Assembly: GCA_022410635.1 (NCBI GenBank)
Contig: JAJVDF010000412.1
Coordinates: forward strand, 351,161 to 415,160
Source: Tretioscincus oriximinensis
Lineage: Eukaryota > Chordata > Lepidosauria > Squamata > Gymnophthalmidae
Reading direction: 5' to 3'
Length of the DNA stretch: 64,000 nt
In this document: piece by piece, positions 23,330 through 35,480 of the stretch
How the letters are laid out: each line of letters begins with the position of its first letter
How positions within the stretch are numbered: position 1 is the first letter of the stretch
Notes under the pieces: model-generated
What the model saw: only the letters and a program-made list of their open reading frames with translations
What the model was told of the DNA's origin: nothing
The model's database searches: none
Position numbers and translations under genes: made by a program

Positions 23330-23830
23330 TCAGCAGACACGCTACAGAATTGCTGGGCTCTACTGTTTATTTGCATTCATCCAAATACTGCAATGGAATC
23401 AGACCACATGATGGGTGAATAACTTTAATTGCAACACACAGCATTCCTCGTGCCGCCATCAACAGGCTATAATCATTTTTTTTCTTGCAATTTCAAAGCT
23501 GAAGCTTTTAGCAACTGGTTTGATTTTAAGAGATGCAATAAAGATTGTAAGAAAAGGAATGCAATAACTAGAGTTTAAAATTACATTTAAGTTCACAGTC
23601 CAAACTTTACACTGTAAGATTTTCCCTTTCTATCTCTAGCAGCGCTGCGCTGTAATTTGACAATATTAATAGGATCTGAGAAAAGAAAAAGTATAATTCA
23701 CTATAGCTTTAGAAAAGGGCGTGCCACTTTATTAATTAGATACTAAATGACTTTGTATTTATATTCCTGTGAAGCTTCATTAATTAGTGGTATAAAAATC
23801 TGGATTCATTCTCACATTTGCTTAAAAAGC
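23330..23830. promoter_or_regulatory. Candidate conserved enhancer-like element in intron 2
   Basis: This single-copy-looking sequence has a POU octamer ATTTGCAT (23369-23376) and two TTAATTAG homeodomain sites (23732-23739 and 23780-23787). It also has a CTTTAATTGC word near 23423 and an isolated CpG-bearing core near 23640. No repeat or ORF signature is seen. The call is by inference from motif density. Confidence 0.35.
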
Positions 23831-25110
23831 CACACAGAATGTATATTAATACATTTCCTTTTGAGATTGTTCTTCCAGAACATGTTTGGAGTTCTGAAGA
23901 GGTACCCAGTTTCTTGGCTTGCACCACAGATTTTGAGTCTTTCTACAACTCCAAAAGCAACAGAAGATAATATAGGCATCAAATTAGTTTTAACGTTTCA
24001 GTATTAAAATATTATTTTCCAATCTTCATTCAGCAAATTTATTTCTCCTCTGTGGATCCTCACCAAAGATAGTTGAAGCCCAAGATATTCGAAAGGCATA
24101 AAACACACATGCAGATTTGGACTGATGAGACAAATCTTGTCTCGAAGTTAGTGTTGTTGAGATATTAACTGAGAATATTAATGATGTTTACTGAATAATG
24201 CTTACATTATATGTGTTTTTGCCCAGGTATCTCTCAGACACATTGCACGTTGACTAAATCAATGTGCCCTTTACTAACATGCAAGGCTTCCGGTTGTATT
24301 AGGTATAAATGCTATGTATATTGCTGTGTGGTTGATATGTGTCATCCTCTCTCTTGTTTTTAAAGCTCTCTTAAACATTTAGTTATCAAAATAAGTTATC
24401 TTGGTCGGTTACCCTGATTAGTATAGTTGCTATAGGGCTCCTTTTCTGTACCAGGAGACAGAAGAGAAGGACATAATGATTTGGGGACTGTGCAGAACAA
24501 TTTTTCCCCACTGGGTGAGGCCACTTGGTTACTCTAATTTTCTTCCTTGCACACTCAGGAAAGCTTCAGAACTTTTACCTCTATATTCTTTCCTAGATTT
24601 ACTTGCCATTTCTGGCCTTTGTGAAGGATATAGGGATAATTTCTTTTACTCTGGGTCTATCTCGGATTTTATTGCAGCTGTCTTCTTTATGGATAGTGCA
24701 AGGGTTTTCAAACTTGATTACTGTGACTGCATAAAAAGATTTTTAAAATTATGAGAATCCCCCTGCAACTCTTTGTGGATAAAATTAATTATTTCATTGG
24801 GGTTAGGGCCAGAAATAGACCACTTAATACAGTAATTAAAATTAGCCTATAAAAGAATAGCAGAACCTTTCAACTTTATTAGGAAAAATAATTTCATTGG
24901 TAATATTTTTTTAAAATAATTTCATGCCTTGTTTTTAATGACTGGTGAAGATGTTTTCTTTTGCAAAGTTCTTGAAATCTGGGTTTCATCTGTAATCTCT
25001 TTATAAGTTCCTGGTAGTTGAGGTAGCTCAATGGTTGGTTGCATATCTGTCATTCATCTAGTCCCAAATGTAATTCTTCTTGTTTCCTCAAAAGAAGACA
25101 TGTCCATATA

Positions 25111-25434
25111 GGCTGCACCCACACACTGAGCTAAAATGTCATCTTAATTTTCATTGCAAGTGGGCAGCTTCCTGCATTTGTCGCGGCTGCCATAGGTGGG
25201 CAGGAGGAAGAAAGCTCTGGCCCGTGAGTTGCCGAGAGCAGCCTTCCCTCCTCCCGGCCTGCTTTGCAGGGCTTGCCACTGGTTGGTGAAGGGCCTGGCT
25301 GAGCAGGCCCCATTAAAAAAAAGAGCAGGTTTTCAGTTCACAGCACCATGCAAGGCAGGTTTGTAGTGACTATGTTGCCGTCAACCCACCATTGTGCTCC
25401 TGTGCAGACGTCATTACTGTGTGTGGATGCAGCC
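25111..25434. mobile_element. MITE with GGCTGCAYCCACAC inverted ends
   Basis: Left end is GGCTGCACCCACACACTGAG. The right end, inverted, reads GGCTGCATCCACACACAG. The interior is 300 bp of GC-richer sequence with no transposase. Target duplication is not clear. The ends resemble those of the copy at 13703-13870. Confidence 0.55.
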
Positions 25435-25512
25435 AAAGTCACCAGGAGTTGAGCACAGCAAGATTTGGAGAATCTTCATTTTGCTATCTGAGGTTCACTT
25501 GGCATTATTCCA

Positions 25513-25618
25513 TTCCAGAAAGGGATCTGCTATTGACATGCCATTCTGAGCTACCATAGGACTTGTACTAGTCTGCTTTGGGATGTGAACAGCAGGTTCC
25601 TTAGACCCCTTTCTGGAA
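25513..25618. repeat. Short inverted repeat (hairpin), possible MITE remnant
   Basis: TTCCAGAAAGGG at 25513-25524 is the exact inverse of CCCTTTCTGGAA at 25607-25618, with partial complementarity further in (GATCTGCT against AGCAGGTTCC). Confidence 0.4.
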
Positions 25619-26280
25619 CAGTGCATGATGGGCCTAAGACTGCATTCACAGACAACTAAAAATAATCCCTCTAAGTTAGCTTCGAGGTGGGATAGTTCTC
25701 CCCTCTCTCATGAATGTTGTAGGCTAGAAAAAGTAGATCAGAAGGCTTCACACAACAGTTCCCCAGGCATTTTTGAGATTTTTCTTTTGCAATGCATGAA
25801 TGCAGTCTAAATTACTAGTGACTCTTCAGGGCCTAAAACCTACACTTTTGAGAACTATTCATTTGGCCATATAAGCCTTGTTCCCCTATCTATGTAGACA
25901 ATAAAATATGTTTCTATTTTTGTCGTTCTTCAAGTTAGATGTGGTTGATAACAGGTATTTTGGACCAAGCAGTATCGTTAGTACATACCGTAATTATATA
26001 TTTTTTCTGTTGTTGGTTTTATATGTTTATCAAGATGTTAATTTGGAAAAATCAACCAGGGTGGCTTTAGGAGCCTCTGCTTCTTCCCAGGAATTTACCA
26101 ATGGTGGGAGGAATGAACTTTAACATCACAGAGTGAAAATGTGAACAAATAAGCAACCATATTGAACATGTTGGAAATGAGATAGACGCCATCAACTTGT
26201 TCATGAGTAATTTTTGTATTGAGAGTGTCAAGTCGCAATAGAAAGTGAACTAGAAAGTGAAAGAATTAAACAAATGATTG

Positions 26281-26462
26281 GAAGCCAAGTGTATCAATGA
26301 CTACTAGAATACTGCCTTTTGGATGGAGCGGTAGACGGTATTCCTGAAACGTCATTTGCAGAGAGTCGAGAATAGGTCAAGATTTCGCCTTCTGTTTGAG
26401 TGCCTAAGTGCAACTGGTGGGCCACTGTGTGAGACAGAGAGCTGGACCTGGCTAGGAATTGT
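26281..26462 (+). mobile_element. CR1 LINE 3' UTR fragment
   Basis: It contains GTATCAATGACTACTAG, CATTTGCAGAGAGTC, TGTTTGAGTGCCTAAGTGCA and GGGCCACTGTGTGAGACAGA, the block order of other CR1 3' ends in this window. It is truncated before the final repeat units. Confidence 0.7.
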
Positions 26463-27002
26463 TTGGGAAAATGTCTCGGCACGTTGTAGCTTTGAAATTA
26501 ACAAGTAGAAGGCACTGTGGGGTTTAAGTACGAAGTAGCAATTAATGGTATCAGACTCTTTTTCTCTTTGTGTATTATTCCAGCATCAGTAGGACACATG
26601 TTGTCCAGGTGTTTATACAGTAGGGCTTCACCAAGATGTGGGTTTAGGTTTTAATTAGTCCACATGAAAAATATAAGCACAAGGATTGTTTGTTTGTTTA
26701 CTACTTTGTGTCAAAAGTCTTTTGTGTGATATGTTTTAGGTTTGATGGATTAGAAGCTGGAAGAAAAGGAAAGTCTTATAATGAACAAATACGAACAGCA
26801 TTTCAGATTGGAATTTTTCATAAGTGTGGTGAAAGTAAAATGGAAATGGCTGCAGTGGTGAAGAGTTTAATTAAAAGTATATTCTTGCCTTTAGTGCTGG
26901 ATAATCATTTATCCTGTGAGGTGATTTCTAAGGAGGCTTATAGCATAGGTGTCTGCCAACACTGCTGAAAAGACATCTTCTCCACCTCCACTTCCAAACA
27001 AG

Positions 27003-27213
27003 AGCCAGTCTGGTGTAGTCAGAGTCTGTTATCTGGAAGATTCCAGTTCAGTTATGCACTCCTTCACAAAAGCCAGTTGGGTGACCTTGGACTCATCAGA
27101 GGTCTTCAGAGCTCTCTCAGCCCCACCTACTTCACAAAGTGTCTGTTACAGGAGGTTATGTAAGCCGCTTTGATTCCCTTTGGGTTGAGAAAAGCAGGGT
27201 ATAAAAACTAATA
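27003..27213 (+). mobile_element. tRNA-derived SINE
   Basis: The head AGCCAGTCTGGTGTAGTCAG resembles an A box with a small deletion. The body has CAGTTGGGTGACCTTGG and CAGCCCCACCTACTTCACA. The tail reads GTAAGCCGCTTTGATTCCCT then AAAAGCAGGGTATAAAAAC. Confidence 0.75.
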
Positions 27214-27449
27214 CATTTTTGTAGTGAATAGAAGTTTCTCCATTTAGGGTGTAAAATTGTGCCCTGCAATCACTGATGGTGCTTCCAGCAGAGATCATGC
27301 TTGGAAGTTGTTTGGTGCAGCCATGGCAAGCTGCTTGTTGGTGCTGCAAACAGAGATGCAATGGTAATGGAGGCTGTTTGAGTGGCAGTGGGCACCTCTT
27401 TTGCTAAGTGGTGACACATCTTATGTGAACATAAAGCCCCAAAACAGCA

Positions 27450-28200
27450 GTTATTGAGAACCGAAAATCACAGTTCTGACAGATGAGATCTTGCTGCTAT
27501 TCCAGCGAGCACTTGTGGACTTCAGTGGAGCTCATTTCTAACGTTCACTGGTCTGCCTCTGTCTCCCTTGGCACCTGCAAGCAGCCCTTTTCTCACACCT
27601 TTATTTCAGGCCTCTGGCTACTCTTTTCCTCTTCTCTCACTCAGCAAACTGTTGCCGAGATCCCTTGCTTTCTTGTTGCTCCATTTTAATTGTATCGCTG
27701 GAATAAAGGAACGTTTGGACTGTTAAAGTGCCAGAGAGCTGGGTGTGAGCTGCTCCTGTTTTCTGCCGGCTGCATGGCCATCTGGCCCTGGCTCACATCC
27801 GCTGGTCTCCAGCTTCTCTTTCTCTTTATGTTAGCTGGGGCTATCTTGCCCACTTGGAATGCCTAATCACCATGGTGAGAGGGTGGGCCTTGCTGCCTGC
27901 CTCTTCCCGTCAATTGTCATGCAGAACCGATCGGGACAACCGTTTTCTTTGCAGCCACCGCTTGCCCGCCTCTGCCTGCCTCTTGGCAGAAGGACGGCTT
28001 TTAATTGATCATTTGTGGGGGAGGGTTGGGGTTGTTTGAGCTTCTCAAATGTTTCCCCACACAGTCTCTGCCACCCGGCCAGATTTCTCATTTGTGAAGA
28101 AATGTTGGCGATGTAGCTTTTTCTTCGTCTTTCTTTTGGATTTCTGCTTGTTGCCGTTTTATGGGCAACTCTGAGGGCTTGTAACTGTGACTCCAAGGAG
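27450..28200. other. Repeat-free, GC-richer block in intron 2
   Basis: No repeat family is recognised, and a 109-codon frame on the minus strand (27867-28196) has no recognisable similarity and no splice context. AATTGATCATTTGTG and TTGTCATGCAGAACCGATCG words give it the look of a regulatory block, but nothing firm can be said. Confidence 0.3.
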
Positions 28201-29023
28201 CACTGAGCAAGATATAAATGTTGTGTTTATCTGTCGACAACTGGGAAGGGGGAAACATATGGGTACTAAATGTTTATTGTCCTTCTTTCCACGGTGGGTT
28301 GGTGTTTGTATTTGCATGAATGCTTATGGGTTTATTATCTATGGACAGAATGAACTCTTAATTTCTTTTCCGTCAAATGAATAAATCCAAGGATTTTTTT
28401 TCTTTCACCAGTCCTAAAGATCTGATGGTTGAATCTTGCAGATATTTAATTAAAAGCTGTGCTTAACTGGAGCTTTCTGTTGAAATATTTTTCCCCTCCA
28501 TTATTAAAAATATTTTGGGGGATTATGAAGAATTGAGCATTTCTTATACCTAATAGTCTTTTCCACAATTGTTCATGCTTTAGAAAGAATAGTATTGATT
28601 GGATAGGCCAATGTTAGATAGGATGAGATGATTTCCTTTAGGATTTTTTTCCCTGTTGTTAAAGAGTATTACATTTTCTGAATGATTTACACTTTCTTAC
28701 CTCCATAATATAGTAGGAAAAACATACTATTTGCATTATTTTGCCTAGGTATTGGTTTCATAATTGATGTTTGACAAACAGAGGTTTGGGTCAGTAAATA
28801 CTGATTTATTGTGAAACTGGAAGCTCCAAGTGGATTGGGGGAAAAAGGCCACGGAGTTGATAATTGATAATTGAGTGATTTTTTTTACATTGTTTCACAA
28901 TTCAAGGTTTCATAGGAGGCTATGGTTGTGCCTTTTGCACTAATTTTTTCAAACAGGAAATCATATCCATAAAGATTAAATTATTTCAACTGCAGAGATC
29001 ATTTTAATGATTTGTAGGAAACT

Positions 29024-29090
29024 NCAGCCCTACTGGATCAAACATCAGCCCATCTAGTCCAGTGATCCACCAAGTGCATCTAACAGTTTC
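29024..29090 (-). mobile_element. CR1 LINE 3' UTR fragment, minus strand
   Basis: Inverted, it reads CACTGGACTAGATGGGCTGA followed by TTGATCCAGTAGGGCT, the CR1 3' UTR landmark. Confidence 0.65.
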
Positions 29091-29132
29091 AAAGAGAAGA
29101 CAAAAGTAGTATCTTCACCTGGTGCTGGTGGT

Positions 29133-29222
29133 GGCTTGCTGGGAAGTGTAGTCCGAGCAGCAGGCCGCCTCTTCTGCCCAGCCTGCATGGAGCCCTGTCC
29201 TGAGTACTACAGGTCCCAGCCT
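29133..29222 (+). repeat. Dispersed repeat Y, copy 1 (paired ZNF143-like arms)
   Basis: TGCTGGGAAGTGTAGTCC at 29137-29154 faces an inverted partner TACTACAGGTCCCAGC ending at 29220. Between them lies CCTCTTCTGCCCAGCCTGCA, shared with the second copy at 55229-55320. Confidence 0.6.
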
Positions 29223-29329
29223 GCACTGCAGTTACATTGTTAGAACTTTAAGGGAACCCTTTCTTTACTTCCCTCTACTCTTGTTCATATCCTTTAGTCA
29301 GCTACCAATTCAGGACGGGATTTTCCGTT

Positions 29330-29460
29330 TAGTTAATTAATGATTAATTTATTTATGAGCCTTTGATGAGGGATTTTATCAAAAGTCTTCTGCAAGTCTA
29401 GATAGTCAATGTCAACTAGATTGCCTATGCCCACAGACTCACTTACATTCACAAAGAATT
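29330..29460 (-). mobile_element. CR1-type LINE reverse transcriptase fragment, minus strand
   Basis: Translation on the minus strand gives VDIDYLDLQKTFDKIPHQRL, the LINE reverse transcriptase block around the first catalytic Asp (family form DLQKAFDKVPHQRL). It is a short isolated fragment. Confidence 0.75.
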
Positions 29461-29554
29461 GCCAAAAATTAATAAGGCACAACTTTCCTTTGTGGAAGGT
29501 TTCTGCAATGTTTGCTTCTCTGTGCATATTAATATTAATTGTAGGCAACTGAGA

Positions 29555-29668
29555 ACAGGTAATGGTTTTGTCTTCTGTTTGAGAATGCCCAGAAACAGTT
29601 CATGGGCCACTGTGTGGGACAGGATACTAAACTACAGGGATTGTGGTCTGATCCAGCATGGCTTCTTT
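29555..29668 (+). mobile_element. CR1 LINE 3' UTR fragment
   Basis: It contains TCTTCTGTTTGAGAATGCCC, GGGCCACTGTGTGGGACAGG and GTCTGATCCAGCATGGCTTC in CR1 order. Confidence 0.7.
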
Positions 29669-30626
29669 TACGTATTTATTCTTAATGGTCGTTTCCATGT
29701 CTTTACCCTGGAACTGGTTTAAAATTTCTGGTCTATACTTTCCTAGATCAATCCTGGATCTATTTTTGAAGAAGTCCAGTGGTGATTACTCCCAGGTAAG
29801 TTTGTAATAAGATTGCAAAAGTAACTCATCGTTAGCAAAGATCTTTGATAACTATACAATTTTCATGTTCATTTATTTAACCCCCAAAGGCTATAAGAGG
29901 AGGTAATACTATAAAATCTGTGTAAAGTAGCTGGTTAAAAGAAGTGAAACAGAAACCCTTTTGAGAAAATCAGTTAACAAAGCAATAAATGTACACTTGT
30001 TACTGATTTGTTGCAAACCTGAGATAGACTTCTTTCCTCAAGGTATCTTTTCGCTTGTGGGGAATAGCATTTTTTTCAGCACTTAAACTGACATTTTGCC
30101 GAAAGAAATATGTTACTTTCCTCTGCTGTGAAACCTTCGTGAGTATCTAAAACCTGTGGCACAGTTCACATCATAGTCTAATTGATGAGGTACACAACTC
30201 ATTATTTGTAAACAAGTAACAGCATTGCTTTACGATATTTTCCCCCAAACAGTTAAATAAGGTTATTGTATTATTGGCACTGAATAGAGATAAATATAAT
30301 ATAGTCTTCAAGTCCTTAGGTACGTGTGGTNTTTGGAGGCATTGAGGCAACAGTTTCTTCAAATAACTGCTATGATGACATCTAGTTAGGCACTGTTGGG
30401 CCATGACCTTCCTATTTCTCCACCCTCACTCACATGTATTAATTTCCCACCTCGGATCTTTGGGTTTTGTGTATGAACACTTGCCCCTTTAAAGATTCCC
30501 AGCCAGAATCTTGTTCTGCTGATACATGTACTTAGGCCCAAAGTCTCCTGTAATATGTAATGGAACATCCTGCTGATGTTTGTTCAGAGGTTAGCTTTAT
30601 CATTAGCTTCCCTCAGAACTATAAAG

Positions 30627-31416
30627 TAAATGGTCACAGACTGTAGGAATGTTTTCAAACAGGAACCAAACTTTATTGTACAAAGCATATGAATAAAGGT
30701 TTTTAAAACAGTTATAGGTTTACATCTTCACTCTTGGTTTCCAACAGTCAATCAATATCCTTGAATCTAACCTTCCCCCTTTCTGTTGGAGTTTTCTGGA
30801 TACAATAACTCTGGGTTTATTTCACCTCTCAGCCTCTATCTACAGAGAGCTGTTTCCTTTCTGTTTACACACCAGATTTAAGCATTTCCTGTTTTGCTTA
30901 AGTCACCACATCGGTAGCCCTTTTAGGGAACAGGTAAATATCTCCACTTCTTGCTACCATAGGGCAAACTGGAACAGTGCTCTGGGAGACAAGGATCAGC
31001 TCCCCAGCCTAACCATTTGTAAAATAAAAAATAAAAAAATAAAGTGGGCCCCCCACTTGGTTTATCTGCCTGCCCCCCCACTCCCCGAGAGTCTAGCTAC
31101 ACCAGCTCACTACCTCTAACTATCACTTAGCAGCCTTTCCCCCAATAATACTCAAAGACTCCCTCCTCTCTCCCTCTCAAAACCCTCTTCTCTCTTTTTC
31201 CTTTTAAAAAATCATTTCCTCTCCTTCTCAACACACCTGCTTAGCTTTCACCCCTCCCCTTTTCACCCTCCCCTTTTCACCCTGCTTAGCTTGGATCACC
31301 CCTCCCCTTTTCATCAGGGCTTATCCTGGTAACCACATTCACTCACTGGGCTATTGCCTTCTCCCTCTGGGGTTTCTTAGCAAATTCCTTCCAGGTACAC
31401 GCGGTCATCACAACTG
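30627..31416 (-). mobile_element. LTR-like or other insertion between 8-bp direct repeats (uncertain)
   Basis: The 790-bp segment is flanked by identical CTATAAAG (30619-30626 and 31417-31424). Its outer parts read TGGTCACAGACTG at the left and GGTCATCACA at the right, so TG..CA-like ends exist just inside. On the minus strand an AATAAA signal (30672-30677) lies about 40 bp before the end, as in an LTR. Its pyrimidine-rich 31030-31330 part is unlike neighbouring DNA. The 8-bp repeats could equally fit a hAT-type insertion. Confidence 0.4.
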
Positions 31417-33600
31417 CTATAAAGCATAGAAAATTAAGAGTATGAAAACTAGGTTCAAATGTATTTCTAATGCAAGGAAGAGCTGCAATCAGAGGAGTAA
31501 GAAAGCATATTTACATTTTGTGCTGAGGAGGGAGAGCAAAAAATAAATCCTTGAGTAGATTTTTATTTCCATGATCTCAGATCTTTTGTCTGTGTGTTTC
31601 TACCGACAGTTTCCCCGAACTCTAAACACAAAGGTAGCTGTTAGATTCGTAATTCATTTATAAACACAGATCAGTTACCTATTCCTTTTGAACCTTTCTG
31701 CACTGATCTATAGTTGAGCATCTTGCTCTTAGTACATAGGAAAAAATGTCAGTGATTAAAGAGAAGAAATAGTATGCCATGTGAAATTTGATCAGATTGC
31801 TTGTGTTGCCTGCTTGTGGATATTTGATTAAGATTAAGGCCCCCTCCACAAGATATGTTAAAAATTGCAATGGTTTTAAAATCCGAAATAACNCAATCGC
31901 GGGTCCATGCATATGTACCCTCATCCCTTTCGCAAACAAACCATTAGAAGACCTTTAAACCCACGTGGAGCAGACAAGATGACTAACCAGAAAGTAAATA
32001 CTGAACATGCTCAGTATGTGATTCTGCATTGTGTTGTGCCAGTGTCTTCTCATGGTATCCTGATAATCCCAGACAGGTTTCTCCCCTCTGTGGCTGCAGG
32101 TATGACCATTTTGGAAAACAGCAGCCAAAAACTATTCTGGGGTAAAGAATCTTTTTTCTGGATGCATCATGATGATTCTACAATTGTGGTAGGAAAGCCT
32201 TGTGTGACAGCAGCATTAGTGACATTACTTTATAAAGGATTATATATAGTAGAACTTTTTAAGGCAAAAGGTAAAGTTTTTCTATTAATGACTTATTTAA
32301 GTGCAGGAAAGTTGTAATATCCCCCTGCATCTTAGGCCTGTCAGTAATATAGAGAGGTTGTGCCAACCACTGGTACGTTTTATCCATACTGGATGGAGTG
32401 TTATTCCGATTAAGAAATCTTAACCTGGGTTCTGCCAGACTTGAATATTGAAATATATCAGTGTACTAACTCAGCCTACTCCAGAACATGGAAGCAATTG
32501 TAAGGTATACTGTGTTCCAGTTACAGGGGGAATCATTTTAGTGCCATGCATTACTGAATTGCTGAATCAGGCCTACAGGGGCATTGAGGCCATGAATGTT
32601 CATTCCTGACTTTCGGTGCTTATGCAGGCTACCTGCAAAGTTCACACATGTTTAGAGGCCATCACAGAGGTTGAGGGGGAAAATGCTGTTTCTATGCAGA
32701 CAATCTTGCTTTGGTCCTATCTTACTATTGAAATTAATCACTCTGTCCTAATAGTTGGAACAAAACTAACTATGTAGGCATGAAAACCTACGGTTATGTC
32801 CAGATAAAACTCCAAATCTGCTTTGCAATAACAAGGACCCCATGCTTCTTTCATCTTTTTTTGTGATTGTTCCTCTTCCAAGTACCTGGATCGAAGTTAG
32901 TCCTACAAAGAAAAATAAAGGAAAATAGGTGAGCTCTTGACTGATAGCCAGGTATTTGCNAGAGGAACATTAATGAGAAGATCCTGCAGACAGAGCTAGG
33001 AGCCCACAGTTGCCTCCTATATCTGGTGGCAAGAGTGTGAGGCAATTGCTGGATATTTTTTAGATTCCTTCCTTCTGGAACCACGCCATGTTACCTTCTT
33101 TTAGATTTGCTTATATTAACAAATGTTCTTCCCACCCACCCATACATTATTCTGAAGATAAGAGTCACTTTTTACAACTGGAAATTCTTTAAAAATCCTT
33201 AATTTTAACTGTGACATCGTTCCTTTAGTGTGAAATTACATCGCTATACCTTTATTATTACTGAGAAATAAAAATGTGTGTCAAATGGATCAGTTCTGGT
33301 ATACTAAACTCAGGTAATCTCTATAACACACATGTAATTCATAAAGGATACAGTCCTCGAGCATTTTAATCAGGAGGACAAATTGCAAGAGAATTTCAGT
33401 AACATTCTAATAGCACAATTTTTTCCAAATGTGGAAATACAAAGGAGTTCATCGTGAGTGTTGGTGTTCCCATTTGAAACATAATGCAAGGATTACAGCT
33501 TCTTTCACAAGGGTCATTTAAAACTATTAAATGATCTTTGATTTNCAAGCATGTGCTAACACATATTCTGACTCGGGCAGCTATGGAGACTGAGATGCTA

Positions 33601-33735
33601 CCTTATTTATTTGTTTGTTTATACTTATACCCCACCCTATACCCGAAGGTCTCAGGGCAGTCAACAATAAAACAACAGTACTAACCTGACATATTAAAAA
33701 CAGTATCAAAACAGTATCTGAAGATGGGAAGAAAA
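33601..33735 (-). mobile_element. Retroposon 3' tail, minus strand
   Basis: It starts with an ATTTATTTG-type tail and CCCACCCTATACCCGAAGG followed by TCTCAGGGCAG. It then shares AACAATAAAA, AACAGTA and TATTAAAAACAGTAT with the copy at 34697-34860. Confidence 0.6.
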
Positions 33736-34696
33736 AGAAGAAGAAAGAAGTCCCATTCCCTCATACGAGGACATACGGGAGGATAGATCAACTTAAGCTG
33801 AAGCTACCGTTTCCAAACTGGTCAATCTACTAGAGAAGGCTGGCCGTTTTCAGTCTGACAGAGTACTGACTGAAATGGAAACAACAAAGCTTCAAGGGGC
33901 TTCCAAAATGGTTCATCTCTTGTGTACCAGACCATTGAAATGAGTTCCCCGCAGTATATCAGACTGTTAAAATGGGTCCCTCATGCAATCTGAAATATAC
34001 TCCCTACTGCCTCAGTAACCCTCAAAAAGACCAGGCATCAGTTCTAATAACCATTGATACACTTATTAGCCCTATCAGCATGTTTTTAAAAATCAAAGCC
34101 ATTGTCAAGACATTCATGAATGTCGGGTTTGAGCTTTTGTTCTTGGTATCATGGGGCAGAAGTGATATTCACAGGCAAGGTTTTTCTCATTAACCAGCCT
34201 GCCAACAGCCTCACTTTCTTTCCTTTTATAGAAGGACACATGGAGTCTAAAGCTGAGAACAGCAGGAAGCTTTGGGATGCTTGATTCTTTGAAATAAAAT
34301 TATAAAAATAGAAACCTTACCATTCTTGACAGCAGAACTCCAAATGAAACACTGGATGATTCCGCACTGGCTGGTATGGTGAACTAGCTAGCGTACTTAA
34401 CCTTCCTTCCACATCCTCGTATGTTTTAAGAGAAACTCTAGGACTGGTTCTTCCCCAGAGGTAGAGCCAAAGGATGGTGAACAGAGCTTTGTGCTTGGGT
34501 GCAAGGTTTCTGAGGATGCAAAACTGGGCTCTTCCACTCCCTCTTGTCTCTGGACACCACTTTAAAAGCCTTAATTTTGGCATTGACACTACTAAGAGAA
34601 ATAAAACCCCTCCCTTCCCTCTGCATCGCATCAGAACTAATACAACAAGTTGGAAGGAGAATTTTTCCCTGATCCTGGAACTTTCAAAACTTAAAT

Positions 34697-34860
34697 GAAT
34701 TTTATTTTATTTATTTATACTTATACTTTGCTGCCCTGAGACCTTTGGGTATAGGGCAAACAATAAAAACAACAGTACAACGTTAGTATATTAAAAACAG
34801 TATTTGAAACGGGGAAGAAACGGCATTTCTTAAATCAAAGGCCAGGTTAAAAAGGTGCTT
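34697..34860 (-). mobile_element. Retroposon 3' tail, minus strand, second copy
   Basis: It shows the same block order as 33601-33735, with GCCCTGAGACC and TTTGGGTATAGGGCAAACAA in rearranged form near the tail, then AACAACAGTACAACGTTAGT and TATTAAAAACAGTATTTGAA. Confidence 0.55.
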
Positions 34861-35189
34861 CTTTTATTTATGCCATGATCCAAGGTACAATAAGACTGGG
34901 AAGGGGCACCAGATGTTTGCAATGGTAATAGAGAAATGCCGGATGGGTGACCAGGGGTGAAGAATTTGGAGGATTACTCTGGTTGCCCTCGCTATGCCTC
35001 TGTTCCATCCTTTGAAGACTTGCTGGTCCAGTATAATCAACCAAGTAGGCTGCATCCAGACAGGATCAATAATCCATTTTCAAATTGAATCTGTGTTGCA
35101 TTTGCCTCTTCAGGTGCTACATAAACTGGTAGATTTGGGGTTTTAAAGCTGAATATCTAGGAATACAGCTAATGAGCCATTATATGGCA

Positions 35190-35480
35190 TTATTACAGAA
35201 AGGCTTTGATATGTGGATAGTTTTGTTGAGAAAATGCAAGAATGACAGAGGAAGGAATCAAATATTGGCAACAAACAATCCAATAGCATTTGGGAAGACG
35301 ATTTCTGTACATGCACTTGACAACCAACAAACAAAATGGCTGTTAGGAGAGTGTGTCACATTCAGAGATCTCATTTATCCGGAGTTGATAGAAAGGCAAA
35401 CCCGGAATACCAATAAATACCAGAATAAACAAGTGCTGTATGGATGCAGCAATAGTGATTACTTGATACAAACATTGTGG
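35190..35480 (+). repeat. Unclassified dispersed repeat X, copy 2
   Basis: It shares GTGGATAGTTTTG, TTGGCAACAAACAATCCAAT, TAGCATTTGGGA, TTGACAACCA, ACAAAATGGC and GAGTGTGTCACAT blocks with 59600-59930. Confidence 0.6.

Noticed and set aside
27867..28196. 109-codon minus-strand frame with basic residues
   Set aside because: No recognisable family, no transcript signals, and length within chance expectation for this GC-richer block.
31907..32317. 136-codon plus-strand frame in intron 2
   Set aside because: No similarity to a known protein, no convincing flanking splice sites and ordinary AT-rich composition.
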